Shown piece by piece: positions 1 through 5,966 of a DNA stretch of 7,336 nucleotides. The position numbers were made by a program, and so were the translations under genes. The notes below the pieces were generated by a model, which saw only the letters and a program-made list of their open reading frames with translations, had not been told where the DNA came from and ran no database searches. The DNA lies in NCBI GenBank assembly GCA_002898995.1, contig BEIM01000173.1, positions 1 to 7,336 of the forward strand, read 5' to 3'. This DNA comes from a bacterium HR36 (GTDB lineage: Bacteria; Planctomycetota; Planctomycetia; Gemmatales; HRBIN36). Numbering within the stretch: position 1 is the first letter of the stretch; each line of letters opens with the position of its first letter.

Positions 1-443
1 GGTAAGGTGGCACACGCCAGCACCACTTGCACTAAGGCTAGGGCGTGCATCATCCAGTAGTCGCCAGCCGAACGGGGGCGAAGCCACTTTGCCAGTAGCA
101 ACAGCACCAGCAGCGTGCCTCCGCGGACGAACCCAATCCGCAACCAATCATCCGCGGGAACAGCCAAACCCTCTACTTCCTGGTGGTACAGCTCCAGTCC
201 TACCCAGACAAGCCAAGCGGTGATCAGAACCAGGCCGACTAAGTTAGCCGTCCATACGCCAAGACTCTTCCTTTTTGGGAAGGCCATCAGGCCAGTAAGC
301 GCCATCCACAACGCTGGATATAGCCACCATGGCGCGGTTGTGTCGACCGCGGCCAGACACGCCAGCGCCAGACTAAATGCCAACCAGTGGCTGAGAAAGA
401 AGATGCTGTTGCTTCGCATAGTTTTGCCTGGCTGCATCACCAT
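1..443 (-). CDS. tgpA: TgpA-like transglutaminase, N-terminal membrane part (partial, runs off left edge)
   Basis: An open frame runs leftward from ATG 443 to base 1 without a stop, so only the N-terminal part (about 147 residues) is visible. Counted from the ATG at 419, hydrophobic stretches lie at about residues 6-24, 30-46, 54-75, 95-112 and 121-139, with basic or acidic turns between them (PKRK at 48-51, KWLRPR at 111-116, then GDYWMMHALALVQ). This pattern fits the DUF3488 membrane region that precedes the transglutaminase core in TgpA-type proteins. The position after a MoxR gene and a DUF58 gene supports this, since the three commonly occur together. The catalytic Cys-His-Asp core would lie outside the window. 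Three in-frame ATGs (443, 437, 419) compete: 437 has AGGA five bases upstream and 419 has AGG seven bases upstream, so the start is unsettled. The family call rests on topology and context more than on motifs. Confidence 0.72.
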   Translation of the reverse strand, partial: MVMQPGKTMRSNSIFFLSHWLAFSLALACLAAVDTTAPWWLYPALWMALTGLMAFPKRKSLGVWTANLVGLVLITAWLVWVGLELYHQEVEGLAVPADDWLRIGFVRGGTLLVLLLLAKWLRPRSAGDYWMMHALALVQVVLACATL

Positions 444-551
444 CCTGCTGGCGAAAAACTTTTTGCTGCCCTTGGACGGTTGGACCAGCCTCCTGCGCTG
501 CCGGCCTAGGTTCTTTAGCGGCGTCCCGACCTGACCGTTTTTCTTATCGGA

Positions 552-1757
552 CTATGTCAATATATCTTCCCGCGGATTATGAAACAACGTTCGGCTCTTA
601 GGGGGCGGATTATACCAGCTTCGCACGGCTGGATCGTGCACGTTCACAAAAAGAGCCAACCTCACAAGGGAAGCGGGTGGAGGTTTCCCATCGGGCCGAG
701 AAGTGATCCAGATTGCTGGGGCTCCCAACCACTGGCGGGGCAAATGCGTTGCCCAATTGTGGACTAGGGAAACTGTGCACCCGTCCACGAGGGCCACACT
801 TTCCATCAAAGCCCAGTAATGTACGGTCCCGGTCTCTTCTGTGGAGAAACGTGGAGTGCGATCTAAAACCAGCAAAGCGACGCGACGCCCTGGGTCACGA
901 TTCAGCGCCGCCATCCAAGTGGCAGCCAAGCTCAACGCATCTTCAAGGGGAGGATAAGCGGCGGGTTGGTCACCAGCGGTCAGCGTACCCTCAGGCCGCC
1001 ATGCTTCCACCACCAGCAGAACCTGCTCACTGCTGGGTGGCTCCATCTCCTTGACCAGCAATTTGCCCAGACGAGCCGAGCTGCGCCAGTGCACATAGCG
1101 GGGACTGTCACCGCTACGATACTCACGCAGCCTGTGGAATTCAAATTCCGCCCCGGGCATCGGCCGGTACCATGGTTTGGGCCAAGGCGTGCGGGGTGGC
1201 AGAAGTTCCAGCGCGCCTTCAACATGCCGCAGGTTGATCTCCCCTAACGCAGGATAAACCACGCGCTCCGCCTCATCTTCTATCACCACTTCGCGCCGTA
1301 GCAACCCGAGCGGAAAACCTGTGCTGAGGCGTATCGCAGTCCAGCGGAACCGACCACGCCGTTCTATTACCGTGTGTTGCCGAAGTTTCAGCTTTTCTCC
1401 GCGGCGTAACAGGGGCACATACCATTGCAATCTCCCTTCATCGCTGAAGTCTTCGACACACAACCCCAGTTGCCGTCGCCCAGGATTTGAAAGCTCCAGT
1501 TCCAGGACAAAAGGCTCGCCCGCAAATACGACATCGGGTAGCCGCCTTTTTACTTGCACTCGTCGTAAGTTACGGCGGCTCCAAAGAATATAACCTGCCT
1601 GCAGCCCCAGCAACGCAAACATAAAAAAGGCCAGAAACGCCAAGAGCCCTACACTGCGGTACCATCCCTGCGTCAGCAACACCGCCGCCAACAGCACCCA
1701 GAATATACCCTCCCAACTCAGGCGAATGCGATTGCGGATTTTTGATTGCACTTGCAT
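552..1757 (-). CDS. DUF58 domain membrane-anchored protein
   Basis: This 401-residue protein has two hydrophobic segments near the N-terminus (about 16-30 and 35-58) joined by a short turn. A beta-rich stretch follows (about 65-170) containing GFPLGLLRR, equivalent to the FPFGL-type motif seen before DUF58 domains. The DUF58 signature REYRSGDSPRYVHWRSSAR is at 211-229. The C-terminal half (about 245-380) has alternating hydrophobic strands typical of the von Willebrand A-like fold of this family. DUF58 proteins are routinely encoded with MoxR ATPases and TgpA-like transglutaminases and are thought to act with them at the membrane; the exact role is unknown. ATG 1757 is the first available start, because a TAG lies three codons upstream. 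No well-spaced ribosome site precedes it: the nearest AGGAG (1780-1776) is 18 bases away. The gene follows the Uma2 gene after 66 bases. It ends in TAG, and the TgpA-like gene follows in the same frame. Confidence 0.93.
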   Translation of the reverse strand: MQVQSKIRNRIRLSWEGIFWVLLAAVLLTQGWYRSVGLLAFLAFFMFALLGLQAGYILWSRRNLRRVQVKRRLPDVVFAGEPFVLELELSNPGRRQLGLCVEDFSDEGRLQWYVPLLRRGEKLKLRQHTVIERRGRFRWTAIRLSTGFPLGLLRREVVIEDEAERVVYPALGEINLRHVEGALELLPPRTPWPKPWYRPMPGAEFEFHRLREYRSGDSPRYVHWRSSARLGKLLVKEMEPPSSEQVLLVVEAWRPEGTLTAGDQPAAYPPLEDALSLAATWMAALNRDPGRRVALLVLDRTPRFSTEETGTVHYWALMESVALVDGCTVSLVHNWATHLPRQWLGAPAIWITSRPDGKPPPASLVRLALFVNVHDPAVRSWYNPPPKSRTLFHNPREDILT

Positions 1758-1823
1758 GGTGTACTAGTTTCCCGACTCCTTTGCTCGCTGTGTGCACCTG
1801 GTACGCTAGCGTAAGAGTGCTTT

Positions 1824-2441
1824 TCACGAAGCCGAAGTTTCCACAGGCACGGCAGCAAAAAGCTCGCTCAGCTTTAGCCGAAATCCTGGCACCACCTCCC
1901 CGCCCTCCAATTCCTCCTGTTCCGTCAATATCCGCACCGCCGTCGCACTGCTGTACACGTACACCCGCCGCAACCGCGGCATTACCACCCACACCTGCCT
2001 GGCCCCATAGCGAAAATATTCATCCACCTTCTGTGTGAGTCTTTCTACTGTCTCGTACGGGCTGACGACTTCCACTGCCAAGTCGGGGACAACTGGCCAA
2101 TCGCCTTGGGCTGGCAGCGGCTTGTCCAGGGGCCAACGCTGCGCCGAGATAGACGCCACATCAGGCCGCCGTCGCAAATCCCGCTCCGTGTCCAGAATGA
2201 ACATGCCTTCCACGATCACGCGGCCGCTCCGCTGCGCCTGCAGGAACAAAAACAACCTACTTCCCAGTTCGCTTGCAAAAGCGCTGTCCACTGCACTCAT
2301 AAGTTTCTCCACGCGTCGTCCATACTCGACCTCGTATAAGGCTTCGTCTTCGGCCAACGCAGCCTCAACCAGCATTCCGGGCCTCGCTTCCACCACCGAC
2401 TCGCTCGTCTTCGTCTCCCTCTCCAGCAGTACCGCACTCAT
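1824..2441 (-). CDS. Uma2 family (DUF820) endonuclease-like protein
   Basis: This 205-residue protein carries the Uma2/DUF820 landmarks in order: RRPDVASIS at 91-99, PDLAVEVVSPYE at 119-130, K138 in the segment leading to DEYFRYGARQVWVVMP (140-155), and a C-terminal VPGFRLKLSELF (184-195). Asp94, the Asp120/Glu124 region and Lys138 fit the PD-(D/E)XK-like core expected of this family. Such proteins are predicted nucleases, occur in many copies in Cyanobacteria and Chloroflexota, and have no firmly established cellular role. The first 40 residues are rich in Glu and Ala. The start at 2441 is well supported by AGGAGG (2455-2450) eight bases upstream. The gene lies 62 bases after moxR and 66 bases before the DUF58 gene, splitting a pair that is usually adjacent. 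Whether it works with the MoxR set or was inserted there is unknown. Confidence 0.92.
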   Translation of the reverse strand: MSAVLLERETKTSESVVEARPGMLVEAALAEDEALYEVEYGRRVEKLMSAVDSAFASELGSRLFLFLQAQRSGRVIVEGMFILDTERDLRRRPDVASISAQRWPLDKPLPAQGDWPVVPDLAVEVVSPYETVERLTQKVDEYFRYGARQVWVVMPRLRRVYVYSSATAVRILTEQEELEGGEVVPGFRLKLSELFAAVPVETSAS

Positions 2442-2449
2442 GGCATCTG

Positions 2450-2455
2450 CCTCCT
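2450..2455 (-). promoter_or_regulatory. Strong Shine-Dalgarno site for the Uma2 gene
   Basis: AGGAGG on the minus strand lies eight bases before the ATG at 2441 and fixes that start. It sits between two copies of GCATCTG (plus strand 2443-2449 and 2461-2467). The genes on either side, moxR and DUF58, lack a comparable site. Confidence 0.8.
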
Positions 2456-2503
2456 AATACGCATCTGTCCCGCGTGCTGGGTAGCCTGCGAATGTCACCG
2501 CAG

Positions 2504-3442
2504 TCAAACGGGCACGGGTGTCTGTTCCAAAATTTCCGCGATGATTTGTTCGCTGTTTTGCACCTGGCCGTTATAACGATAGCCGAGAGGAAAAATGCGA
2601 TGCGCTAACACGGGAATGGCCAGGCGTTTGATGTCATCCGGCACCACAAAGTCTCGGTTTTCGCAGTACGCCAAGGCTTGGGCACACCGATAGAGCGTTA
2701 GCGCTCCCCGTATGCTGACTCCCAACTGCACATCTTCCCGCTGCCGTGTGGCGGAAACTAGGTCTAGAAGATAGTCATAAAGAGTTTCGTCCAGGCGAAC
2801 TTGGCGCACTTCCGCCTGCATAGCAAGGATTTCGTCGCGCTTGAGCACTGGTTGCAGTGCCTCGACTGGCTCGCCCAAACGGTGCTGCGCTAGCACCTGG
2901 CGCTCTACTTGTCGGTCCGGATAACCGACGCGCAAACGCAGTGCAAAACGATCCAACTGGTTCTCCGGCAATGGGTAGGTGCCTTGATATTCGTAAGGGT
3001 TCTGGGTCGCTACCACCAGAAACGGGGGTTCGAGTGGATACGTTATTCCATCCACGGAAACTTGCCGATCGCTCATTGCCTCTAATAGCGCACTTTGCGT
3101 GCGTGGCGTGGCCCGATTGATTTCGTCAGCCAGCACGATGTGGGCGAAGATTGGCCCGGGTTTGAACACGAATTCGTTGGTCGAAGGATGAAAAACGCTC
3201 GTGCCGATTACATCGCTTGGCAGCAAATCGGGCGTAAACTGAATGCGATGGAACACCCCGTCTATGCTGCGTGCCAAAGCCTTGGCCAACAGGGTCTTGC
3301 CCACACCTGGCACGTCTTCAATCAAAATATGTCCTTCCGCTAACAGGGCGACCACAGCCAGGCGGACAACCTCTGGCTTGCCCAGTAGCACGCTGTTTAT
3401 GTTGTCTTCCAGCGACCTGAGACGGTCTCGTAAGCTGTTCAT
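2504..3442 (-). CDS. moxR: MoxR family AAA+ ATPase
   Basis: This 312-residue protein shows the complete MoxR-type AAA+ core: Walker A DVPGVGKT at 43-50, Walker B VLADEINRA at 103-111, sensor 1 ATQNP at 145-149, the arginine-finger region QLDRF at 162-166, and a C-terminal lid with the sensor 2 motif GVSIRG at 241-246. Most relatives read G-x-S-P-R there, so Ile replaces Pro. EAMSDRQVSVDG (121-132) is the usual helix-2 insert region. MoxR ATPases act as chaperone-like remodellers of partner proteins and are typically encoded beside DUF58/VWA proteins, as here (DUF58 is one gene further on). Length is normal for the family. The start at 3442 has no purine-rich ribosome site immediately upstream, and no alternative ATG, GTG or TTG lies in frame between it and the candidate promoter. 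The 96-base gap upstream separates it from the dehydrogenase gene. Confidence 0.95.
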   Translation of the reverse strand: MNSLRDRLRSLEDNINSVLLGKPEVVRLAVVALLAEGHILIEDVPGVGKTLLAKALARSIDGVFHRIQFTPDLLPSDVIGTSVFHPSTNEFVFKPGPIFAHIVLADEINRATPRTQSALLEAMSDRQVSVDGITYPLEPPFLVVATQNPYEYQGTYPLPENQLDRFALRLRVGYPDRQVERQVLAQHRLGEPVEALQPVLKRDEILAMQAEVRQVRLDETLYDYLLDLVSATRQREDVQLGVSIRGALTLYRCAQALAYCENRDFVVPDDIKRLAIPVLAHRIFPLGYRYNGQVQNSEQIIAEILEQTPVPV

Positions 3443-3468
3443 GGCTAGGGCTAAGGTCGGGGATTCGC

Positions 3469-3480
3469 AGCCAATTGGCT
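3469..3480. promoter_or_regulatory. 12-base perfect palindrome in the moxR leader (possible operator)
   Basis: AGCCAATTGGCT is a perfect inverted repeat centred about 32 bases before the moxR start and just downstream of a candidate promoter. A dimeric regulator could bind there. One or two palindromes of this length are expected by chance in a window this size, so the assignment rests only on its position. Confidence 0.25.
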
Positions 3481-3512
3481 CCTCAGAGTGATAGGCTTCA
3501 GCTCACACTGGC

Positions 3513-3542
3513 ATTGTACCCCATAGCCCAGGCCCTGGTCAT
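3513..3542 (-). promoter_or_regulatory. Candidate sigma-70-type promoter for moxR
   Basis: Reading leftward, ATGACC (3542-3537) matches four of six bases of a TTGACA -35 box. After an 18-base spacer comes TACAAT (3518-3513), which matches five of six bases of the TATAAT -10 box. Transcription would begin near 3506 and leave a leader of about 60 bases before moxR. The -35 candidate overlaps the stop codon of the dehydrogenase gene. No T-tailed hairpin separates the two genes, so readthrough from upstream remains possible. Confidence 0.35.
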
Positions 3543-4573
3543 TTCCCGACGCGGACGACAATCTTGCCGAACATGCGGCGCTGTTCCATGTACTCCTGGG
3601 CTTGCCGCGTCTGTTCCAGCGAAAAAACCGAATCTACGACCGGGCGCAGCTCTCGCCGTTCGACCAGCCGCAACACGGTCAGCAAATCATGACGGCTGCC
3701 CATATAGGCGCCAGTGACTACCAACTGCTGGGTGAAGAAGAACCGCAGATCCAGTTCGACCCTTGGCCCGGTCGTGGCCCCGCAAGTTACCAGCCGGCCA
3801 TTGCGCGCCAAGGATTTCAGAGCCGCCGACCACAGCGCAGCTCCCACGTGCTCGAAGACTATGTCCACACCGCGTCCGTTGGTGATTTTGCGGACTTCGC
3901 TGGCTATGTCTTGCTTCGTGTAATCCAGCACATAGTCGGCGCCCAGCTGCTCAGCTTTTTTGCATTTTCCGGGACCGCCTGCTACCGCGAAGACGCGGGC
4001 GCCCGCGTACTTGGCAATCTGAATCGCCGCCACTCCGACGCCACCGGAGGCACCCATGACTAAGACGTCGTCCCCAGGCTGTAACCCTGCCCGACGGATT
4101 AGCATGTTCCAGGCGGTCAGAAAGGTCAGTGGCACTGCTGCCCACTCTTCCCAAGGCCACGCCTCGCTTATCGGTATGACATCACACGCCCGGGCCTTGC
4201 TGAACTCCGCCAAACCTCCCTGGGTTTGGTAACCGTGAATGCGATAGTCTGGGTCGAGGTGGTCTAAACCCGCAGTCGTCCAGTCGCTTACCTGCCGCGG
4301 CAGTAGTCCAGGAGCAATAAGCACGCGCTGTCCCACTTGCAATCCATTTACCTTGGGACCCATCGCCGCCACCACGCCAACTACCTCGCAGCCCCCTATA
4401 TGCGGCATCGGTGCCACTCCTGGCAAGCCTTGCCGCACCCAAATATCCAGGTGATTCAGCGCACATGCGCGCACTTCCACCAGCACCTCGTCTTCTTCCA
4501 ACGTCGGCATCGGCACGTCCCGCACCTGCAACACCTCCGGGCCGCCGTGTTGCTCAAATATTACCGCTTTCAT
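3539..4573 (-). CDS. Medium-chain dehydrogenase/reductase (zinc-type quinone oxidoreductase/alcohol dehydrogenase family), structural-zinc cysteines lost
   Basis: This 344-residue protein has the GroES-like N-terminal domain (about 1-130) and a Rossmann domain with dinucleotide motif GASGGVG at 174-180. Further MDR landmarks are VPLTFLTAW (147-155), GADYVLDY (211-218), GRGVDIVFEHVGA (233-245), a CGATTGP strand (264-270) and FGKIVVR near the end. CALNHLDIWVRQG (37-49) is typical of a zinc-type subgroup of quinone-oxidoreductase-like enzymes. It should be a cytoplasmic NAD(P)H-dependent oxidoreductase; its substrate cannot be read from sequence. The loop that normally holds four structural-zinc cysteines (about 88-112) contains none, and GGCE at 60-63 stands where related zinc enzymes have GHE. 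ATG 4573 is chosen over an upstream ATG at 4603 because AGGAGG lies seven bases before it and the fold begins with MKAVIFEQHGG. It lies 50 bases after meaB, suggesting co-transcription with the mutase genes, possibly for an acyl-CoA or aldehyde intermediate. Confidence 0.93.
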   Translation of the reverse strand: MKAVIFEQHGGPEVLQVRDVPMPTLEEDEVLVEVRACALNHLDIWVRQGLPGVAPMPHIGGCEVVGVVAAMGPKVNGLQVGQRVLIAPGLLPRQVSDWTTAGLDHLDPDYRIHGYQTQGGLAEFSKARACDVIPISEAWPWEEWAAVPLTFLTAWNMLIRRAGLQPGDDVLVMGASGGVGVAAIQIAKYAGARVFAVAGGPGKCKKAEQLGADYVLDYTKQDIASEVRKITNGRGVDIVFEHVGAALWSAALKSLARNGRLVTCGATTGPRVELDLRFFFTQQLVVTGAYMGSRHDLLTVLRLVERRELRPVVDSVFSLEQTRQAQEYMEQRRMFGKIVVRVGK

Positions 4574-4580
4574 TCTCCTT

Positions 4581-4586
4581 CCTCCT
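4581..4586 (-). promoter_or_regulatory. Shine-Dalgarno site deciding the dehydrogenase start
   Basis: AGGAGG on the minus strand, inside a purine-rich run, lies seven bases before ATG 4573. It would fall inside the coding sequence if the upstream ATG at 4603 were used, so it argues for the shorter 344-residue form. Confidence 0.8.
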
Positions 4587-4623
4587 ATTTCTCCTCCGTC
4601 CAATTCATTTGCCAGTGAGCATC

Positions 4624-5571
4624 TTATTCATGGGTCATCAACCAGTGCACTAATTCATTGGCTGCTTGCCAATCGTCCCAGCCTTGTCGCCGCGCCTCGG
4701 CAAGCACACCCTGGACTAAGTCCTTCCTTTCCGCGAAACGCTCTGCGAGTATTTCCTGCGCTAACAATAACAGCCGTTGCCCACGTCGCTCTGGTGCATG
4801 GCGGCGTCTTGGCTGTTCGTGTAGTTGCTTTACGAGTTCGGCAATCCCTAGATTTCTCGCAACGCTAACTACTAAGATCTGCTTGGGAGGGAACCCGGGC
4901 AAATTCAAGGTTTGCTGTAATTGGGCGGCAGTGCGTGTTGCCCCGGGCATGTCTCCCTTACTCACCACCACTAAGTCCGCTAATTCTAATAAGCCCGCTT
5001 TTTCCCACTGAATTTCGTCGCCGCTCTCTGGCGGAATGAGCAACACTACACAATCTACCAAGTCGCGAACCGCGACGTCCCCCTGACCCACTCCGACCGT
5101 TTCCACCAGTATCCAATCGAAGCCGCTATGTTCTAATATGCCCACTCTGATATCTAAGCTTTCGGCAATGCCCTGCCTTCCTGGTGGAGTGGCCAGGCTG
5201 CGAATATAGATCCCCTGATCCTCCACTGTTACAGGCATGCGAATGCGGTCTCCTAATAGCGCGCCGCCGGTGAGCGGGCTTCTTGGGTCGCAGGCCAACA
5301 CCGCTACGGTATGGCCCTGCTGTCGAATCAGCGGTAACATTTTACCGATGAGAGAGCTTTTCCCGGCTCCTGGACTGCCGGTGATGGCGCTAACTAAGCT
5401 TGAGCGTGGCGGCGAGGAGTGTGCGAGGAGACGGTAAAGTGTTGGTTTGTGTTCGGATTGACCTGCGAGTGTCAGCAGTCGCGCCAAGGCCCGCCTGTCA
5501 CCTTGCTTAGCGGCTTGCCATAATCCCTGTAATTCACTGGATTCATCCGGAGTTACATCGCGTGCGCTCAT
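4624..5571 (-). CDS. meaB: MeaB/ArgK-type G-protein chaperone of the B12-dependent mutase
   Basis: This 315-residue SIMIBI-class GTPase has Walker A GSPGAGKSS at 65-73, the DPRSPLTGGALLGDRIRM segment at 95-112, ETVGVGQGD at 157-165 (the G3 region), and SGDEIQWEKAGLLELAD at 183-199 matching the conserved switch/effector segment of MeaB. MeaB proteins gate loading of adenosylcobalamin into acyl-CoA mutases and help eject damaged cofactor. The guanine-specificity motif, usually NKxD, reads SKGD at 204-207. The usual RGxLGG-type stretch after the DPxS segment is replaced by PPGRQG (129-134). ATG 5571 overlaps the small-subunit gene by 29 bases, showing tight translational coupling and fixing the partner. 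The C-terminal region (about 255-312) is helical and charged, as expected for the dimerisation arm. Length is normal for the family. Confidence 0.95.
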   Translation of the reverse strand: MSARDVTPDESSELQGLWQAAKQGDRRALARLLTLAGQSEHKPTLYRLLAHSSPPRSSLVSAITGSPGAGKSSLIGKMLPLIRQQGHTVAVLACDPRSPLTGGALLGDRIRMPVTVEDQGIYIRSLATPPGRQGIAESLDIRVGILEHSGFDWILVETVGVGQGDVAVRDLVDCVVLLIPPESGDEIQWEKAGLLELADLVVVSKGDMPGATRTAAQLQQTLNLPGFPPKQILVVSVARNLGIAELVKQLHEQPRRRHAPERRGQRLLLLAQEILAERFAERKDLVQGVLAEARRQGWDDWQAANELVHWLMTHE

Positions 5572-5965
5572 GATACGCTTCGCTTTTGAAATAGCTTACA
5601 ATATCCGCCAGGGAAGATCCTGGCCCAAATACCTTAGCCACTCCGCAGGCCAGCAAAGGTGCCACATCCTCCTCGGGAATAGTGCCTCCCACTACGACAC
5701 GGACATGACTGAGACCTTGCTGTCGCAGGAGCTCTAATACTTTCGGTACTAAGACGAGGTGTGTGCCGCTGAGGAGGCTGATACCTAGCCACGGGGCATC
5801 TTCTTCGGCTACCACCCGCACTACCGCTTCGGGACTAAGCCACAATCCTGGATAGATCACTTCAAAACCCGCGTCCCGTAAGGCGCGCGCAACCACCTTG
5901 ATACCGCGATCATGTCCGTCAAGGCCGACCTTTGCCAGGACTATCCGCTGATTCTTTGTGTTCAT
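5543..5965 (-). CDS. Acyl-CoA mutase small subunit, B12-binding
   Basis: This 140-residue protein is a stand-alone cobalamin-binding domain. DGHDRG at 16-21 is the DxHxxG motif, whose His18 would be the lower axial cobalt ligand; SLLSGTH (63-69) and VVGGTIP (91-97) are the other two conserved B12 loops. Its length matches the small subunits of isobutyryl-CoA-type mutases (about 136 residues) rather than the fused domain of single-chain methylmalonyl-CoA mutase. The start at 5965 places MNTKNQRIVLAKVG at the usual domain beginning, one base after the large-subunit stop. In-frame ATGs farther upstream, such as 5989 and 6058, would lie inside the large-subunit gene and add residues with no family counterpart. 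There is no clear ribosome site, so translation is probably coupled to the large subunit. Its last 29 bases overlap meaB. Confidence 0.95.
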   Translation of the reverse strand: MNTKNQRIVLAKVGLDGHDRGIKVVARALRDAGFEVIYPGLWLSPEAVVRVVAEEDAPWLGISLLSGTHLVLVPKVLELLRQQGLSHVRVVVGGTIPEEDVAPLLACGVAKVFGPGSSLADIVSYFKSEAYHERTRCNSG

Positions 5966-5966
5966 G

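Noticed and set aside
489..494. AGGAGG as a ribosome site for the TgpA-like gene
   Set aside because: No ATG, GTG or TTG in the right frame follows at a usable distance; the nearest start (443) is about 45 bases away.
115..534. Plus-strand open frame of 139 codons
   Set aside because: It lies antisense to the TgpA-like gene. Its translation is Ser/Arg/Pro-rich with no recognisable domain, whereas the minus strand reads as a coherent multi-pass membrane protein.
1570..1992. Minus-strand open frame of 140 codons overlapping the Uma2 and DUF58 genes
   Set aside because: It is in a different frame across two recognised genes, Gly/Ala/Val-rich, and has no motif.
2035..2457. Plus-strand open frame of 140 codons
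   Set aside because: It is antisense to the Uma2 gene and has the low-complexity Ser/Thr/Arg composition of a shadow frame.
3529..3538. Hairpin CCAGGGCCTGG just after the dehydrogenase stop as a terminator
   Set aside because: The stem is short with almost no loop and is not followed by a T-run on the minus strand.
3602..4063. Plus-strand open frame of 153 codons
   Set aside because: It is antisense to the well-supported dehydrogenase gene and resembles no known protein.
4601..4603. ATG 4603 as the dehydrogenase start
   Set aside because: It would add ten non-conserved residues, and the strong AGGAGG is placed for ATG 4573.
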